Shown here: piece by piece, positions 1-6,348 of the stretch
Layout: every line of letters begins with the position of its first letter
Position numbering within the stretch: the stretch's first letter is position 1
Assembly: GCA_002372015.1 (NCBI GenBank)
Contig: DFIA01000085.1
Location: forward strand, 1 to 6,859
DNA: 6,859 nucleotides
Origin: Bacteroidales bacterium UBA3709
GTDB lineage: Bacteria > Bacteroidota > Bacteroidia > Bacteroidales > UBA932
Direction: 5' to 3'
The notes under the pieces: generated by a model
What the model saw: only the letters and a program-made list of their open reading frames with translations
Databases searched by the model: none
What the model was told of the DNA's origin: nothing
Program-made: the position numbers and the translations under genes

Positions 1-489
1 GATGCACACGCCCGTTTTGATGCAGTAAGCCGTACCTATAAATATTTTCTTACAACAGAGCCCTCGCCTTTTGACGGCCCTCACGTATGCTATTTTAAGT
101 GCCGCCAACTGGATACAGAGGCTATGAACAATGCAGCCAAGTTCCTCATAGGCACACAAGACTTTTCAAGCCTGCAAAAAAGCGGCAGCGATGTAACATC
201 CCCAATCTGTACAGTTACTGAAGCCTTCTGGAAAAAAGCCCCGCTCCAAGCCCCTTTTGCAAGAGAAAATAAAAGTTGCCGTTTGGTTTATACAGTAACC
301 GCCAACCGGTTTCTCAGAAATATGGTACGGGCAATGGTAGGTTCGTTGTTAGAAGTTGGTATGCACAAAAGAGAGCCAGAGTGGATTGCTGATATGCTAA
401 AAGAAAAATCCAGATGTGCAGCTGGTGCCAGCGTGCCCGGCAATGCCCTTTTTCTAACCGATATCAAATATCCGTATCCTATAAAGTAA
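1..489 (+). CDS. truA: tRNA pseudouridine synthase A (TruA), 3' part
   Basis: This is the C-terminal 162 codons of TruA, which makes pseudouridine at positions 38-40 of the tRNA anticodon stem-loop in the cytoplasm. The frame is open from base 1, so the start lies upstream; the ATG at 124 is internal. The translation opens with HARFDAVSRTYKYF, the conserved ARFxAxxRTYxY segment of the family. It continues with LIGTQDFSSLQKSGSD (family pattern GxHDFxSF) and the strongly conserved RFLRNMVRAMVGSLLEVG near the C-terminus. The catalytic Asp (GRTDxGVHA) would be in the missing N-terminal third, so catalytic integrity cannot be judged. TruA is usually about 250 residues, so roughly 90 are missing. 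It ends 136 bases before exbB on the same strand. The functional link to exbB is probably only positional. Confidence 0.95.
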   Translation, partial: DAHARFDAVSRTYKYFLTTEPSPFDGPHVCYFKCRQLDTEAMNNAAKFLIGTQDFSSLQKSGSDVTSPICTVTEAFWKKAPLQAPFARENKSCRLVYTVTANRFLRNMVRAMVGSLLEVGMHKREPEWIADMLKEKSRCAAGASVPGNALFLTDIKYPYPIK

Positions 490-625
490 AGATGCTTTAG
501 CCAAAGATTGCACAATTTTTGCTTACTTTTACATTAAAGTTTACCAACAAGATAAAATGTTACAAAACATGTTAAAAGATTAACTACACAAAGTTCGTTA
601 ACAGATTATTGAAAAACATTAAAAT

Positions 626-1345
626 ATGGCACTATTCACATTTCTTCTGCAAACAGACACTCTGGATGCCCTCAATCAGGCAGCGGCAGCAGTAGCTACA
701 AAAGAAAAAATTTCCCTCTCCATGATAGATATGGCAGTAAAGGGAGGCTGGCTAATGATTCCTCTTATAATTCTTTCAATTATAACCATCTACATCTTTG
801 GCATGAAATGGTGGACTATATCAAAAGCCTCCAAGATAGATCCTAACTTTATGAAAGATATCAGAGATCATATCCATTCGGGAAAAATTGCAGCAGCTCA
901 GAATCTTTGCAAACAAAACGATACTCCGGTTTCGCACCTTATAGAAAAAGGTATTGAAAGAATGGGAAGACCACTCACCGATATTCAAGCAGCCGTAGAG
1001 AATATGGGGAATATAGAAGTTGCAAGGTTAGAAAAAGGCCTGCCTACTTTAGCCTCCATTGCCGGAGGAGCTCCTATGATTGGATTCTTGGGAACTGTAT
1101 TGGGTATGGTACAAGCCTTTTTTAATATGAGCCAGGCGGGTAATAACATAGATATAACTTTGCTTTCAGGCGGCATTTATACTGCTATGATTACCACAGT
1201 TGCAGGTCTGATAGTGGGTATCTTGGCATACTTCGGATACAACTACCTTACCTCCAAGGTTTCAGATTTGGTATTCACATTGCAGAGCAACACAATAGAA
1301 TTTATGGACCTACTTCACGAGCCGGCAGGAGCCTCTAATAAATAA
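626..1345 (+). CDS. exbB: MotA/TolQ/ExbB-family proton channel subunit
   Basis: A 239-residue inner-membrane protein of the ExbB/TolQ family, the pentameric part of the proton channel that energises TonB. The layout is an N-terminal stretch of about 38 residues, TM1 at about 41-60 (GGWLMIPLIILSIITIYIF), a large cytoplasmic loop (about 65-138), TM2 at about 140-168 with the family signature GAPMIGFLGTVLGMVQAFF, and TM3 at about 182-208. The pore threonines match by eye: Thr157 to E. coli ExbB Thr148, and Thr191 to Thr181. E. coli Glu176 aligns with Thr186 (GIYTAM against GIAEAL), a substitution I believe is common in Bacteroidota homologues. The ATG at 626 is the first in frame and gives a typical N-terminus; no Shine-Dalgarno sequence is visible. 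exbD and a tonB-like gene follow on the same strand, which supports ExbB over MotA. TolQ is the main alternative name. Confidence 0.93.
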   Translation: MALFTFLLQTDTLDALNQAAAAVATKEKISLSMIDMAVKGGWLMIPLIILSIITIYIFGMKWWTISKASKIDPNFMKDIRDHIHSGKIAAAQNLCKQNDTPVSHLIEKGIERMGRPLTDIQAAVENMGNIEVARLEKGLPTLASIAGGAPMIGFLGTVLGMVQAFFNMSQAGNNIDITLLSGGIYTAMITTVAGLIVGILAYFGYNYLTSKVSDLVFTLQSNTIEFMDLLHEPAGASNK

Positions 1346-1358
1346 AGTGCCACGCACT
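1346..1358 (+). repeat. short hairpin directly after exbB stop
   Basis: Immediately after the exbB stop codon, AGTGC and GCACT form a 5-bp perfect stem around a 3-base CAC loop. No T-tract follows, so it is not a standard intrinsic terminator. It could protect or delimit the exbB 3' end in a transcript that continues into exbD. Short stems of this size also occur by chance. Confidence 0.3.
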
Positions 1359-1417
1359 AAACATTACGCAATCTATCAACACCATTCCTGCAAAAAGCAA
1401 GAGCGTAAAAGACAAAA

Positions 1418-1510
1418 GAACCTTTTCGGTAAGCCAAATGAGCAAAGACAAATTTATTTGGATTTGCCATGGCGAGAAAAGTTGCAGTGAAAAGTTGCAT
1501 GAAAATGAAC
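1418..1510 (+). repeat. dispersed hairpin repeat, copy A (exbB-exbD gap)
   Basis: This stretch matches, in opposite orientation, the pair of repeats at 4249-4396. Shared blocks in order are TTTTCGGTAAGCCAAATGAG, CAAAGACAA, ATTTGCCATGGCGAGAAAAG, and the 3' flank GAAAAG(T/C)TGCATGAAA(A)TGAAC. The unit is quasi-palindromic: outer arms of CTTTTC type pair with GAAAAG, then CAAAT with ATTTG, then an apical stem CAAAT-TT-ATTTG (1450-1461). It contains the 8-bp palindrome GCCATGGC (1466-1473) and a direct repeat GAAAAGTTGCA (1476-1486 and 1489-1499). It fills most of the 189-base gap between exbB and exbD, where any co-transcript would contain the hairpin. It may be a REP-like or MITE-like element; no coding function is supported. 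Confidence 0.8.
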
Positions 1511-1534
1511 AATAACGGATAACAAAAATCTGAA

Positions 1535-1948
1535 ATGGCAATAAAACAACGTAACAAGGTAAATGCAGCATTCAGTATGTCGTCTATGACAGACATTGTT
1601 TTCTTATTGCTGATATTCTTCCTTGTAACATCAACACTCATAAATCCAAACGCCCTAAAGCTTCTGCTGCCAAAAAGCACTAACCAGATTTCGGCAAAGC
1701 CACAGGTGAGCGTTTCTGTAAAACACCATCAGGAGAACAATACCTTTTCATACCACATCAATGGTCTGCAGCAAGATACCCCTTGGGAGCAAGTAGAAGT
1801 TTCTATACAAGCCCTGCTACAGAATACAGACGAACCTACCTTTACAATAATGGCAGACCAAAGCGTTCCTATTGAAAAGGTTGTAGAACTCATGAACATA
1901 GCAAAACGCAACCAATACAAGGTAATACTTGCAACATCTCCGGAATAA
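1535..1948 (+). CDS. exbD: ExbD/TolR-family biopolymer transport protein
   Basis: A 137-residue ExbD/TolR-type protein, the small subunit that inserts in the ExbB pore and couples proton flow to TonB. It has a short cytoplasmic N-terminus (1-18), a single TM at about 19-36 (TDIVFLLLIFFLVTSTL), and a periplasmic domain (about 40-137). Asp20 sits at the start of the TM, in the place of the essential proton-carrying Asp of E. coli ExbD (Asp25) and TolR (Asp23). The phrase FSMSSMTDIVFLLLIFFLVT is typical of Bacteroidota members. The C-terminal region (TFTIMADQSVPIEKVVELMN, then YKVILATS) matches the ExbD fold, with the usual ADxxVPxxxVvxlm pattern. It lies 189 bases after exbB, a gap taken up mostly by a repeat, and 35 bases before the tonB-like gene. 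Only one exbD is present, whereas some Bacteroidota clusters carry two. Confidence 0.93.
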   Translation: MAIKQRNKVNAAFSMSSMTDIVFLLLIFFLVTSTLINPNALKLLLPKSTNQISAKPQVSVSVKHHQENNTFSYHINGLQQDTPWEQVEVSIQALLQNTDEPTFTIMADQSVPIEKVVELMNIAKRNQYKVILATSPE

Positions 1949-1964
1949 AAAATAAGAGCTTACA

Positions 1965-1976
1965 TTATCGCGATAA
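1965..1976. repeat. 12-bp perfect palindrome between exbD and tonB-like gene
   Basis: TTATCGCGATAA is a perfect 12-bp palindrome lying in the 35-base gap, 7 bases before the tonB-like start codon. It could be an operator half-site pair or simply part of the translation initiation region. Nothing here identifies a regulator. Confidence 0.4.
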
Positions 1977-1983
1977 AGATTTT

Positions 1984-2745
1984 ATGTATTCCCACACAAA
2001 ACAGCAGAAACAACACAGAGACGGTAAGAAAATTGGCGTGGCTTTTACCATAGCCTTTCACATCTTTCTGCTTGCTATCATGGGAATTACAGGGTTCAGG
2101 CTCGTATATCCGCCACCAGCCGAAAAAGGGATATTATTGGAAATTCCTCTCGAAGAAGTACCACGAAAAGCTGTGCAGAAAAAGTCTCCGGAGCCAAGAG
2201 CACCCAAAGCAGACCCCAATAAGGAAGTTAATATTGTACAAAAGGCCGAGGCACCTCTGCAAAGCAATAAGTCTAATGCCGGAAAACCAACCACAGCAGA
2301 AGGCAAAGGAGATGTTCTAATTCCTGAACCTAAACGAGAAATAGACAAGAGAGCCCTATTCCCAAGCGCAGACAACAATAAAGATACAAAAGTAGCCCAA
2401 ACCGCAGAAAAGGTAGAAAACAGCCTAAAGGCAGGGCATGCCCAAGGCAATACAACAAGCGGTAAGATTAACGGCACTCCGTCTGTAAGGCTCGAGGGAC
2501 GCTCAACTTTAGGCTCCCTTCCGCTACCAGCCTACACTGTAAACGAAAGCGGAATTGTTGTGGTTCAGATAGTAGTAAACGAACAAGGCATTGTAACCAA
2601 CGCTATTCCGGGCCAAAAAGGCACAACCACAAACAATTCAACACTCTGGGCAGAAGCCAAAAAGGCCGCACTCAAAGCCCGTTTTTCTCTTTCCAATGCC
2701 CCAACGCAGGTAGGTTACATCACCTACGTCTTTACTTTGCAATAA
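1984..2745 (+). CDS. TonB-like energy transducer
   Basis: A 253-residue TonB/TolA-type protein that would span the periplasm and pass energy from ExbB/ExbD to outer-membrane TonB-dependent receptors. Residues 1-16 are basic and cytoplasmic. A single TM follows at about 17-42, containing Thr22-x-x-x-His26, which resembles the Ser16/His20 pair of E. coli TonB. A long Lys/Pro/Glu/Asn-rich low-complexity linker runs from about 43 to 168 (for example KKSPEPRAPKADPNK). The C-terminal domain (about 169-253) starts GRSTLGSLPLPAY and continues GIVVVQIVVNEQGIVTNA, KGTTT, AALKARFSLS and GYITYVFTLQ, the pattern of Bacteroidota TonB C-terminal domains. The protein ends at the TonB-type strand with no extra domain. 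It follows exbD by 35 bases and probably belongs to the same transcript. Its last 14 bases overlap the convergent peptidase gene. TolA-like function is the alternative. Confidence 0.88.
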   Translation: MYSHTKQQKQHRDGKKIGVAFTIAFHIFLLAIMGITGFRLVYPPPAEKGILLEIPLEEVPRKAVQKKSPEPRAPKADPNKEVNIVQKAEAPLQSNKSNAGKPTTAEGKGDVLIPEPKREIDKRALFPSADNNKDTKVAQTAEKVENSLKAGHAQGNTTSGKINGTPSVRLEGRSTLGSLPLPAYTVNESGIVVVQIVVNEQGIVTNAIPGQKGTTTNNSTLWAEAKKAALKARFSLSNAPTQVGYITYVFTLQ

Positions 2746-4120
2746 AGAACACAGTCTGATAGTCTATCATCCGCAATATTGCTCTCTGACAAACAGGGCA
2801 GAACAGAGGGTATGAGTTGTCTCTCATCCGGCAAGTTGGAAATGGGCGGTATATGCCCTCTGAGAGATAGCCGCCTCCTTCATAAAGGCCAACCTTATAA
2901 TCCGATTCTACGAGTGTTCTGTAGGCCGATAATTTCTGATCTGCCTTTGTAACTACTTCTATACCATAGTAGTTGCCCGTGCCTATCTTAGTTCGTTTTT
3001 TACTATGCTCAATCATATCATACCACTTGCTCTCAAAGTTTATAAGCGTTGTAATATTCTGTTCCCAAGGCTCTTTAGTTAAATCATACTGGTCTGTACC
3101 ATCGTCGTAGAAATACTCATCTGCCAAACCAGCAAAACTATGTCCGAACTCATGCACCACAACCGGCATCGCCCAGCGGTTATGAGAGGCTGTAAGAACA
3201 TAAGAGTTATATATGCCTCCACCACCATAATTCTCTGTATTGGCTAATATTATGATATGCTCATAAGGTACACCGGCAAGAGCATCGTGAAGATCAAAAA
3301 GATGCAGGGTTGTAAGATAGCGGTCTGAATAGAATGTGCTAAAATGAGAAGAAAATGCCGTTTGCTTCCACTCATTTTTAAGCGGAATACTCACCCCGCT
3401 CTCTTTAGATTCCACCGGCACTGCAATAAAATTGAACCGGTCTGCCATACTCTTAAACGGCTCATAGCTAAGTATCTCGTCTGTTGTCTGCTTTGCATCG
3501 CTATAGAAAGTTTCTATTTCGTCTTTTGTATATCCCTCTCCAACTATAGCAACATCTATAACATTGTAACTATCACCCCCTTTGTGCATATAACGGCATC
3601 TGTCGAGAGTATAAGGAGAGGTTAATGGACGAATAAGAATATCTGACGGATCAATATAATGAGTATAAGATGCTGAAAGATTATCGCTCTTATCTATCAA
3701 TTCTACCGTTACATAAGCCTTTGCCTTAGGCATAGGCACAAGAAACACATTCTCAAAAGCCTTGCGCGCATTTTGTGCCTCTTCTGTACTTTGCCACTCA
3801 GAAAAGAGAGTAGAGAAAGAGGTGGTATATAAGATTTTGTGAGTAGCCGAATCTCTGAGAGTTATTATACCATTGCCCCTTAGAAATAACTTGTCTGTAT
3901 TGACTTTCCGCCCCCACCAGCCAGAAAGCTTACCCATCTTAGATAAAGAAATTTCTGTATGAGTGGCATCGCCAGAGAAAATATAATCTAACCTCAGCGT
4001 AAAATTCATATTTACAAGGCTATCAGATGCAGTAGTTTCTTTTAATAAAGCCGCCCTACTTACTTGAAATGTAAATGCCACAATTAAAAACGCCTGTAAT
4101 AAAATCCGAGTGTTTTTCAT
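2732..4120 (-). CDS. secreted M64-family zinc metallopeptidase
   Basis: A 462-residue protein matching the M64 family (named after the Clostridium ramosum IgA peptidase), common in Bacteroidales. An N-terminal signal peptide (MKNTRILLQAFLIVAFTFQV) with a likely cut after SRA at about residue 23 and no lipobox Cys points to export to the periplasm or beyond. Residues about 30-160 fit the beta-rich M64 N-terminal domain. The catalytic part (about 170-462) begins VIDVAIVGEGYTKDE and carries the zinc site HEFGHSFAGLADEY: His323, catalytic Glu324 and His327, with Asp334 the probable third ligand. The C-terminal GIYRPFPTCRMR...FCPVCQRAI block (Cys430, Cys441, Cys444) is also typical of the family. 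Real substrates of most members are unknown, so cleavage of IgA should not be assumed. It faces the tonB-like gene tail to tail with a 14-base overlap and diverges from hsdM. Confidence 0.92.
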   Translation of the reverse strand: MKNTRILLQAFLIVAFTFQVSRAALLKETTASDSLVNMNFTLRLDYIFSGDATHTEISLSKMGKLSGWWGRKVNTDKLFLRGNGIITLRDSATHKILYTTSFSTLFSEWQSTEEAQNARKAFENVFLVPMPKAKAYVTVELIDKSDNLSASYTHYIDPSDILIRPLTSPYTLDRCRYMHKGGDSYNVIDVAIVGEGYTKDEIETFYSDAKQTTDEILSYEPFKSMADRFNFIAVPVESKESGVSIPLKNEWKQTAFSSHFSTFYSDRYLTTLHLFDLHDALAGVPYEHIIILANTENYGGGGIYNSYVLTASHNRWAMPVVVHEFGHSFAGLADEYFYDDGTDQYDLTKEPWEQNITTLINFESKWYDMIEHSKKRTKIGTGNYYGIEVVTKADQKLSAYRTLVESDYKVGLYEGGGYLSEGIYRPFPTCRMRDNSYPLFCPVCQRAILRMIDYQTVFFIAK

Positions 4121-4161
4121 ATCCGTTTATTTTAAATCTTGCTAAAATATTTTCTGCTTTT

Positions 4162-4178
4162 TATTTGTTTAACAAATA
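4162..4178. repeat. inverted repeat, candidate operator of peptidase gene
   Basis: TATTTGTT-T-AACAAATA is a perfect inverted repeat with 8-bp arms and a one-base centre. One arm overlaps the TATATTTG promoter box on the - strand (4180-4173), so a bound regulator would cover the -7 region. No known operator consensus is matched with confidence. Confidence 0.45.
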
Positions 4179-4205
4179 TAAGCTTTCTTTTACTACCATT
4201 CCAAT
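4173..4205 (-). promoter_or_regulatory. candidate Bacteroidales promoter for the peptidase gene
   Basis: On the - strand, TATATTTG (4180-4173) matches the Bacteroidales -7 consensus TAnnTTTG at every fixed position. An ATTG (4205-4202) lies 21 bases upstream, where the -33 TTTG is expected (3 of 4 bases). Transcription would begin near 4165 and give a leader of about 45 bases before the start codon at 4120. Confidence 0.45.
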
Positions 4206-4248
4206 CCAGAATTCCTTTCTGTGCTCTTTTATTTTAGAACATTAAAAA

Positions 4249-4396
4249 GTTCATTTCATGCAGCTTTTCTATAGAACTTTTCTCGCCATGGCAAATCAAG
4301 CAAGCTTGTCTTTGCTCATTTGGCTTACCGAAAAGTTTCTCGTCATGGCAAATCAAGCGAGCTTGCCTTTGCTCATTTAGCTTACCGAAAAAGTTG
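4249..4396 (-). repeat. dispersed hairpin repeat, tandem copies B and C
   Basis: Two head-to-tail units with a 57-bp pitch (TCTCG at 4281 and again at 4338), in opposite orientation to copy A at 1418-1510. Copy B (about 4275-4335) and copy C (about 4336-4395) differ by four transitions and a one-base difference in the A run at the end. Each is quasi-palindromic, with outer arms of AACTTTT and AAAAGTT type and an apical stem CAAGC-AA-GCTTG in B (4297-4308) and CAAGC-GA-GCTTG in C (4354-4365). The flank GTTCATTTCATGCAGCTTTTC (from 4249) is also shared with copy A in inverted form, so the full element is longer than the duplicated 57-bp core. It lies between two divergent genes, upstream of both. 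Confidence 0.85.
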
Positions 4397-4424
4397 GATA
4401 TTAAGCAGAAGATAGTTATTTTTA
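4393..4424 (+). promoter_or_regulatory. weak candidate promoter for hsdM
   Basis: GTTG (4393-4396), a 20-base spacer and TATTTTTA (4417-4424) approximate the Bacteroidales TTTG-N19/21-TAnnTTTG pattern, with one mismatch in each box. The -33-like box touches the end of repeat copy C. The leader would be about 70 bases. The match is weak and AT-rich DNA makes chance hits likely. Confidence 0.3.
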
Positions 4425-4500
4425 TACTCGACAGCATTGTTCAGATGTGCATTTTTTTGAAACCCAATAAAATGTCGTTAGAATATAAAACAGACAGAAT

Positions 4501-6087
4501 ATGGCAAAGAAAATACTAAAAGAGAAATCTATAGAAGAAACATTATGGGAATCAGCAAATAAACTGCGCGGTTCTGTAGAACCATCGGAGTATAAGCATG
4601 TTGTACTTAGCCTTATCTTCCTAAAGTATGCATACGACCGCTTTACGGAGCGTAGAAAAGAACTTGTAGCAGAGGGCAAAGAAAAGTTTGCAGATAATCC
4701 GGTGTTTTATAATGCTAAAAATGTATTTTATTTAGAACCGGCAAGCCGTTGGGATTTTCTGATAGAAAATGCTAAGCAGAACGATATTGCCGTTAAGATA
4801 GATAAGGCATTAGCAAAGGTGGAGGAGAGTAATCCTTCTCTGAAAGGAGCATTGCCAAGCAATTATTATGCAGGTCTCTCACTCGACCGCACCAAGTTAG
4901 CCGCCTTGCTCGATGAAATCAATAAGATAGACACTCTTAAAGACCCAGAGAACGATCTTATTGGCAGGGTCTATGAATATTTCTTGGGTAAGTTTGCCAT
5001 TGCAGAAGGAAAGGGTAAAGGGGAGTACTATACCCCAAAGAGCATTGTTAATCTGATTGCTGAGATGATTGAACCATATAGTGGTAAGATCTATGATCCT
5101 TGCTGCGGTTCCGGCGGTATGTTTGTGCAGAGTATGAAGTTTATAGAGGCCCATAACGGCAACAAGCGCAATATCAGCGTTTATGGGCAGGAATATACCA
5201 ATACCACCTATAAGCTGGCAAAAATGAACCTCGCTATTAGGGGCATAGCCTGCAACTTGGGCGATATGGCTGCAGATACTTTTCATAACGACCAGCATAA
5301 AGAGTTGAAAGCCGATTTTATTATGGCCAATCCGCCTTTTAATCAGAAAGATTGGCGAGCAGAGAACGAGTTGGTGGACGACCCAAGATGGATAGATACT
5401 AAACAAGGAAATGGTGTGCGCTACGATACACCTCCAACCGGCAATGCTAATTATGGCTGGATTTTGAATATCGTAAGCAAACTCTCTGCAAATGGTATTG
5501 CAGGCTTTCTTCTGGCAAACGGTGCACTAAGTGGCGATGGCACAGAACTCTCTATTCGCAGGCAACTTATTCAGAATCATCTGGTAGAAGCAATCGTAAT
5601 TCTGCCAAGAAATATGTTTTACTCTACAGACATAAGCGTAACACTTTGGATTTTAAATAACAATAAGAAGGCCAGGAAGGTAGAGCAGAATGGTAAAATG
5701 GTACACTACAGAAATCGTGAAGATGAAGTTTTGTTCATTGATTTACGCCAGTGGGGAGAGCCTTTTGAAAAGAAATACATCCAATTCTCCCAAGAGCAGA
5801 TACAGCAGATAGCAGAAAACTTCCACAACTGGCAACGGCAGGGCTACAATCAAACTTATAAAAATGTTCCTGAATATTGTTATTCTGCAACTACTGAAGA
5901 GATTAAGAAGAAGGGCTGGAGCCTTGTACCAAGCAAATACATAGAATTTGTCAATCGCGACGCAAATATTGACTTTGATTCCAAAATGAAGCAACTGCAA
6001 GCAGATATGCGTAACCTTCTGCAGCAGGAAGAGGAAAGCAAGCAGGAACTGAAAGCATTATTTGAGAAATTGGGATACAAAATATGA
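4501..6087 (+). CDS. hsdM: type I restriction-modification DNA methyltransferase subunit (HsdM)
   Basis: A 528-residue N6-adenine methyltransferase subunit of a type I restriction-modification system. It transfers the methyl group of AdoMet to adenine in the target site chosen by HsdS, in an M2S complex. The N-terminal helical HsdM domain covers about 8-140 (ETLWESANKLRGSVEPSEYK, then LIFLKYAYDRF). The segment GEYYTPKSIVNLIAEMIEP (174-192) leads into the AdoMet motif DPCCGSGGMF (199-208). The catalytic NPPF motif is at 277-280 (FIMANPPFNQKDW), and all key motifs are intact. The C-terminal part has a likely coiled coil (about 492-525, rich in Gln/Glu/Lys), the region that usually contacts HsdS. 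The length is normal for the family. The ATG at 4501 gives the expected N-terminus. The stop overlaps the next start as ATGA (6084-6087), showing tight operon packing. No hsdR is present in the window. Confidence 0.96.
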   Translation: MAKKILKEKSIEETLWESANKLRGSVEPSEYKHVVLSLIFLKYAYDRFTERRKELVAEGKEKFADNPVFYNAKNVFYLEPASRWDFLIENAKQNDIAVKIDKALAKVEESNPSLKGALPSNYYAGLSLDRTKLAALLDEINKIDTLKDPENDLIGRVYEYFLGKFAIAEGKGKGEYYTPKSIVNLIAEMIEPYSGKIYDPCCGSGGMFVQSMKFIEAHNGNKRNISVYGQEYTNTTYKLAKMNLAIRGIACNLGDMAADTFHNDQHKELKADFIMANPPFNQKDWRAENELVDDPRWIDTKQGNGVRYDTPPTGNANYGWILNIVSKLSANGIAGFLLANGALSGDGTELSIRRQLIQNHLVEAIVILPRNMFYSTDISVTLWILNNNKKARKVEQNGKMVHYRNREDEVLFIDLRQWGEPFEKKYIQFSQEQIQQIAENFHNWQRQGYNQTYKNVPEYCYSATTEEIKKKGWSLVPSKYIEFVNRDANIDFDSKMKQLQADMRNLLQQEEESKQELKALFEKLGYKI

Positions 6088-6348
6088 ACAAGATATCATT
6101 CAGATTTTATAAAGACCATGAGGTCAGAGCCATTTGGGATGAAGATAATTCCAAATGGAACTATAATAAGAATCGTAATTATTGGAAGTATCTTAAAATC
6201 AAACTTCGTAAGGAGGGAAATGAGTTGGTTAGTGCCACTAACCAACTCAAATTGCGTGCTGCTGATGGTAAACGATATGATACAGACCTGTTGGATGCTG
6301 AGGGCATAAGACTGGAGCAAGATTGATAAGAGAGATTATCTTGAAGCT

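Larger units (their letters stand above)
4121..4500. other. divergent intergenic region, peptidase / hsdM
   Basis: No gene is credible in these 380 bases. From left to right they hold the peptidase leader, an inverted repeat at 4162-4178 overlapping a promoter-like box, the two-unit hairpin repeat (4249-4396), a candidate hsdM promoter (4393-4424) and an A/T-rich hsdM leader. The stretch is strongly AT-rich outside the repeats. The small reading frame on the - strand across the repeats (4234-4437) is explained by the 57-bp repeat length being a multiple of three. Confidence 0.75.

Noticed and set aside
124..489. The ATG at 124 as the start of a 121-residue protein.
   Set aside because: The same frame is open back to base 1 and the upstream part encodes conserved TruA residues, so this is an internal methionine.
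503..520. AAAGATTG...CAATTTTT as a terminator for truA.
   Set aside because: The stem is short, almost all A-T with a wobble pair, and the T-run is consumed by the stem; too weak to call.
524..531. TACTTTTA as the -7 box of an exbB promoter.
   Set aside because: It has one mismatch to TAnnTTTG and no TTTG-like box lies 19-21 bases upstream, so it was not called; no other convincing exbB promoter was found in 490-625.
2058..2477. A 139-codon open frame antisense to the tonB-like gene.
   Set aside because: It mirrors the Lys/Pro-rich linker codons and encodes a Leu/Ser/Ala-rich string with no family features.
4234..4437. A 67-codon - strand frame with two 19-residue repeats, each with a Cys near a CxxCH-like phrase (CLICH), resembling a heme-binding protein.
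   Set aside because: The repeated peptide is just the 57-bp DNA repeat read in frame. Copy A has an extra base that breaks the frame, copy C loses the first Cys, and there is no signal peptide or other cytochrome feature.
4456..4487. TTTG-N19-TAGAATAT as the hsdM promoter.
   Set aside because: The -33 box is exact but the -7 box agrees with TAnnTTTG at only three of six fixed bases; the pair at 4393-4424 fits better.
4897..5406. A 169-codon open frame antisense to hsdM.
   Set aside because: It lies fully inside the well-supported hsdM gene, its protein has no recognisable family, and such shadow frames are common opposite long genes.
6084..6326. An intact 80-residue phage antirepressor (Bro-N) gene.
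   Set aside because: The domain is internally shortened and ends abruptly after DAEGI, and the next frame continues with a Fic tail, so a broken larger gene explains the region better.
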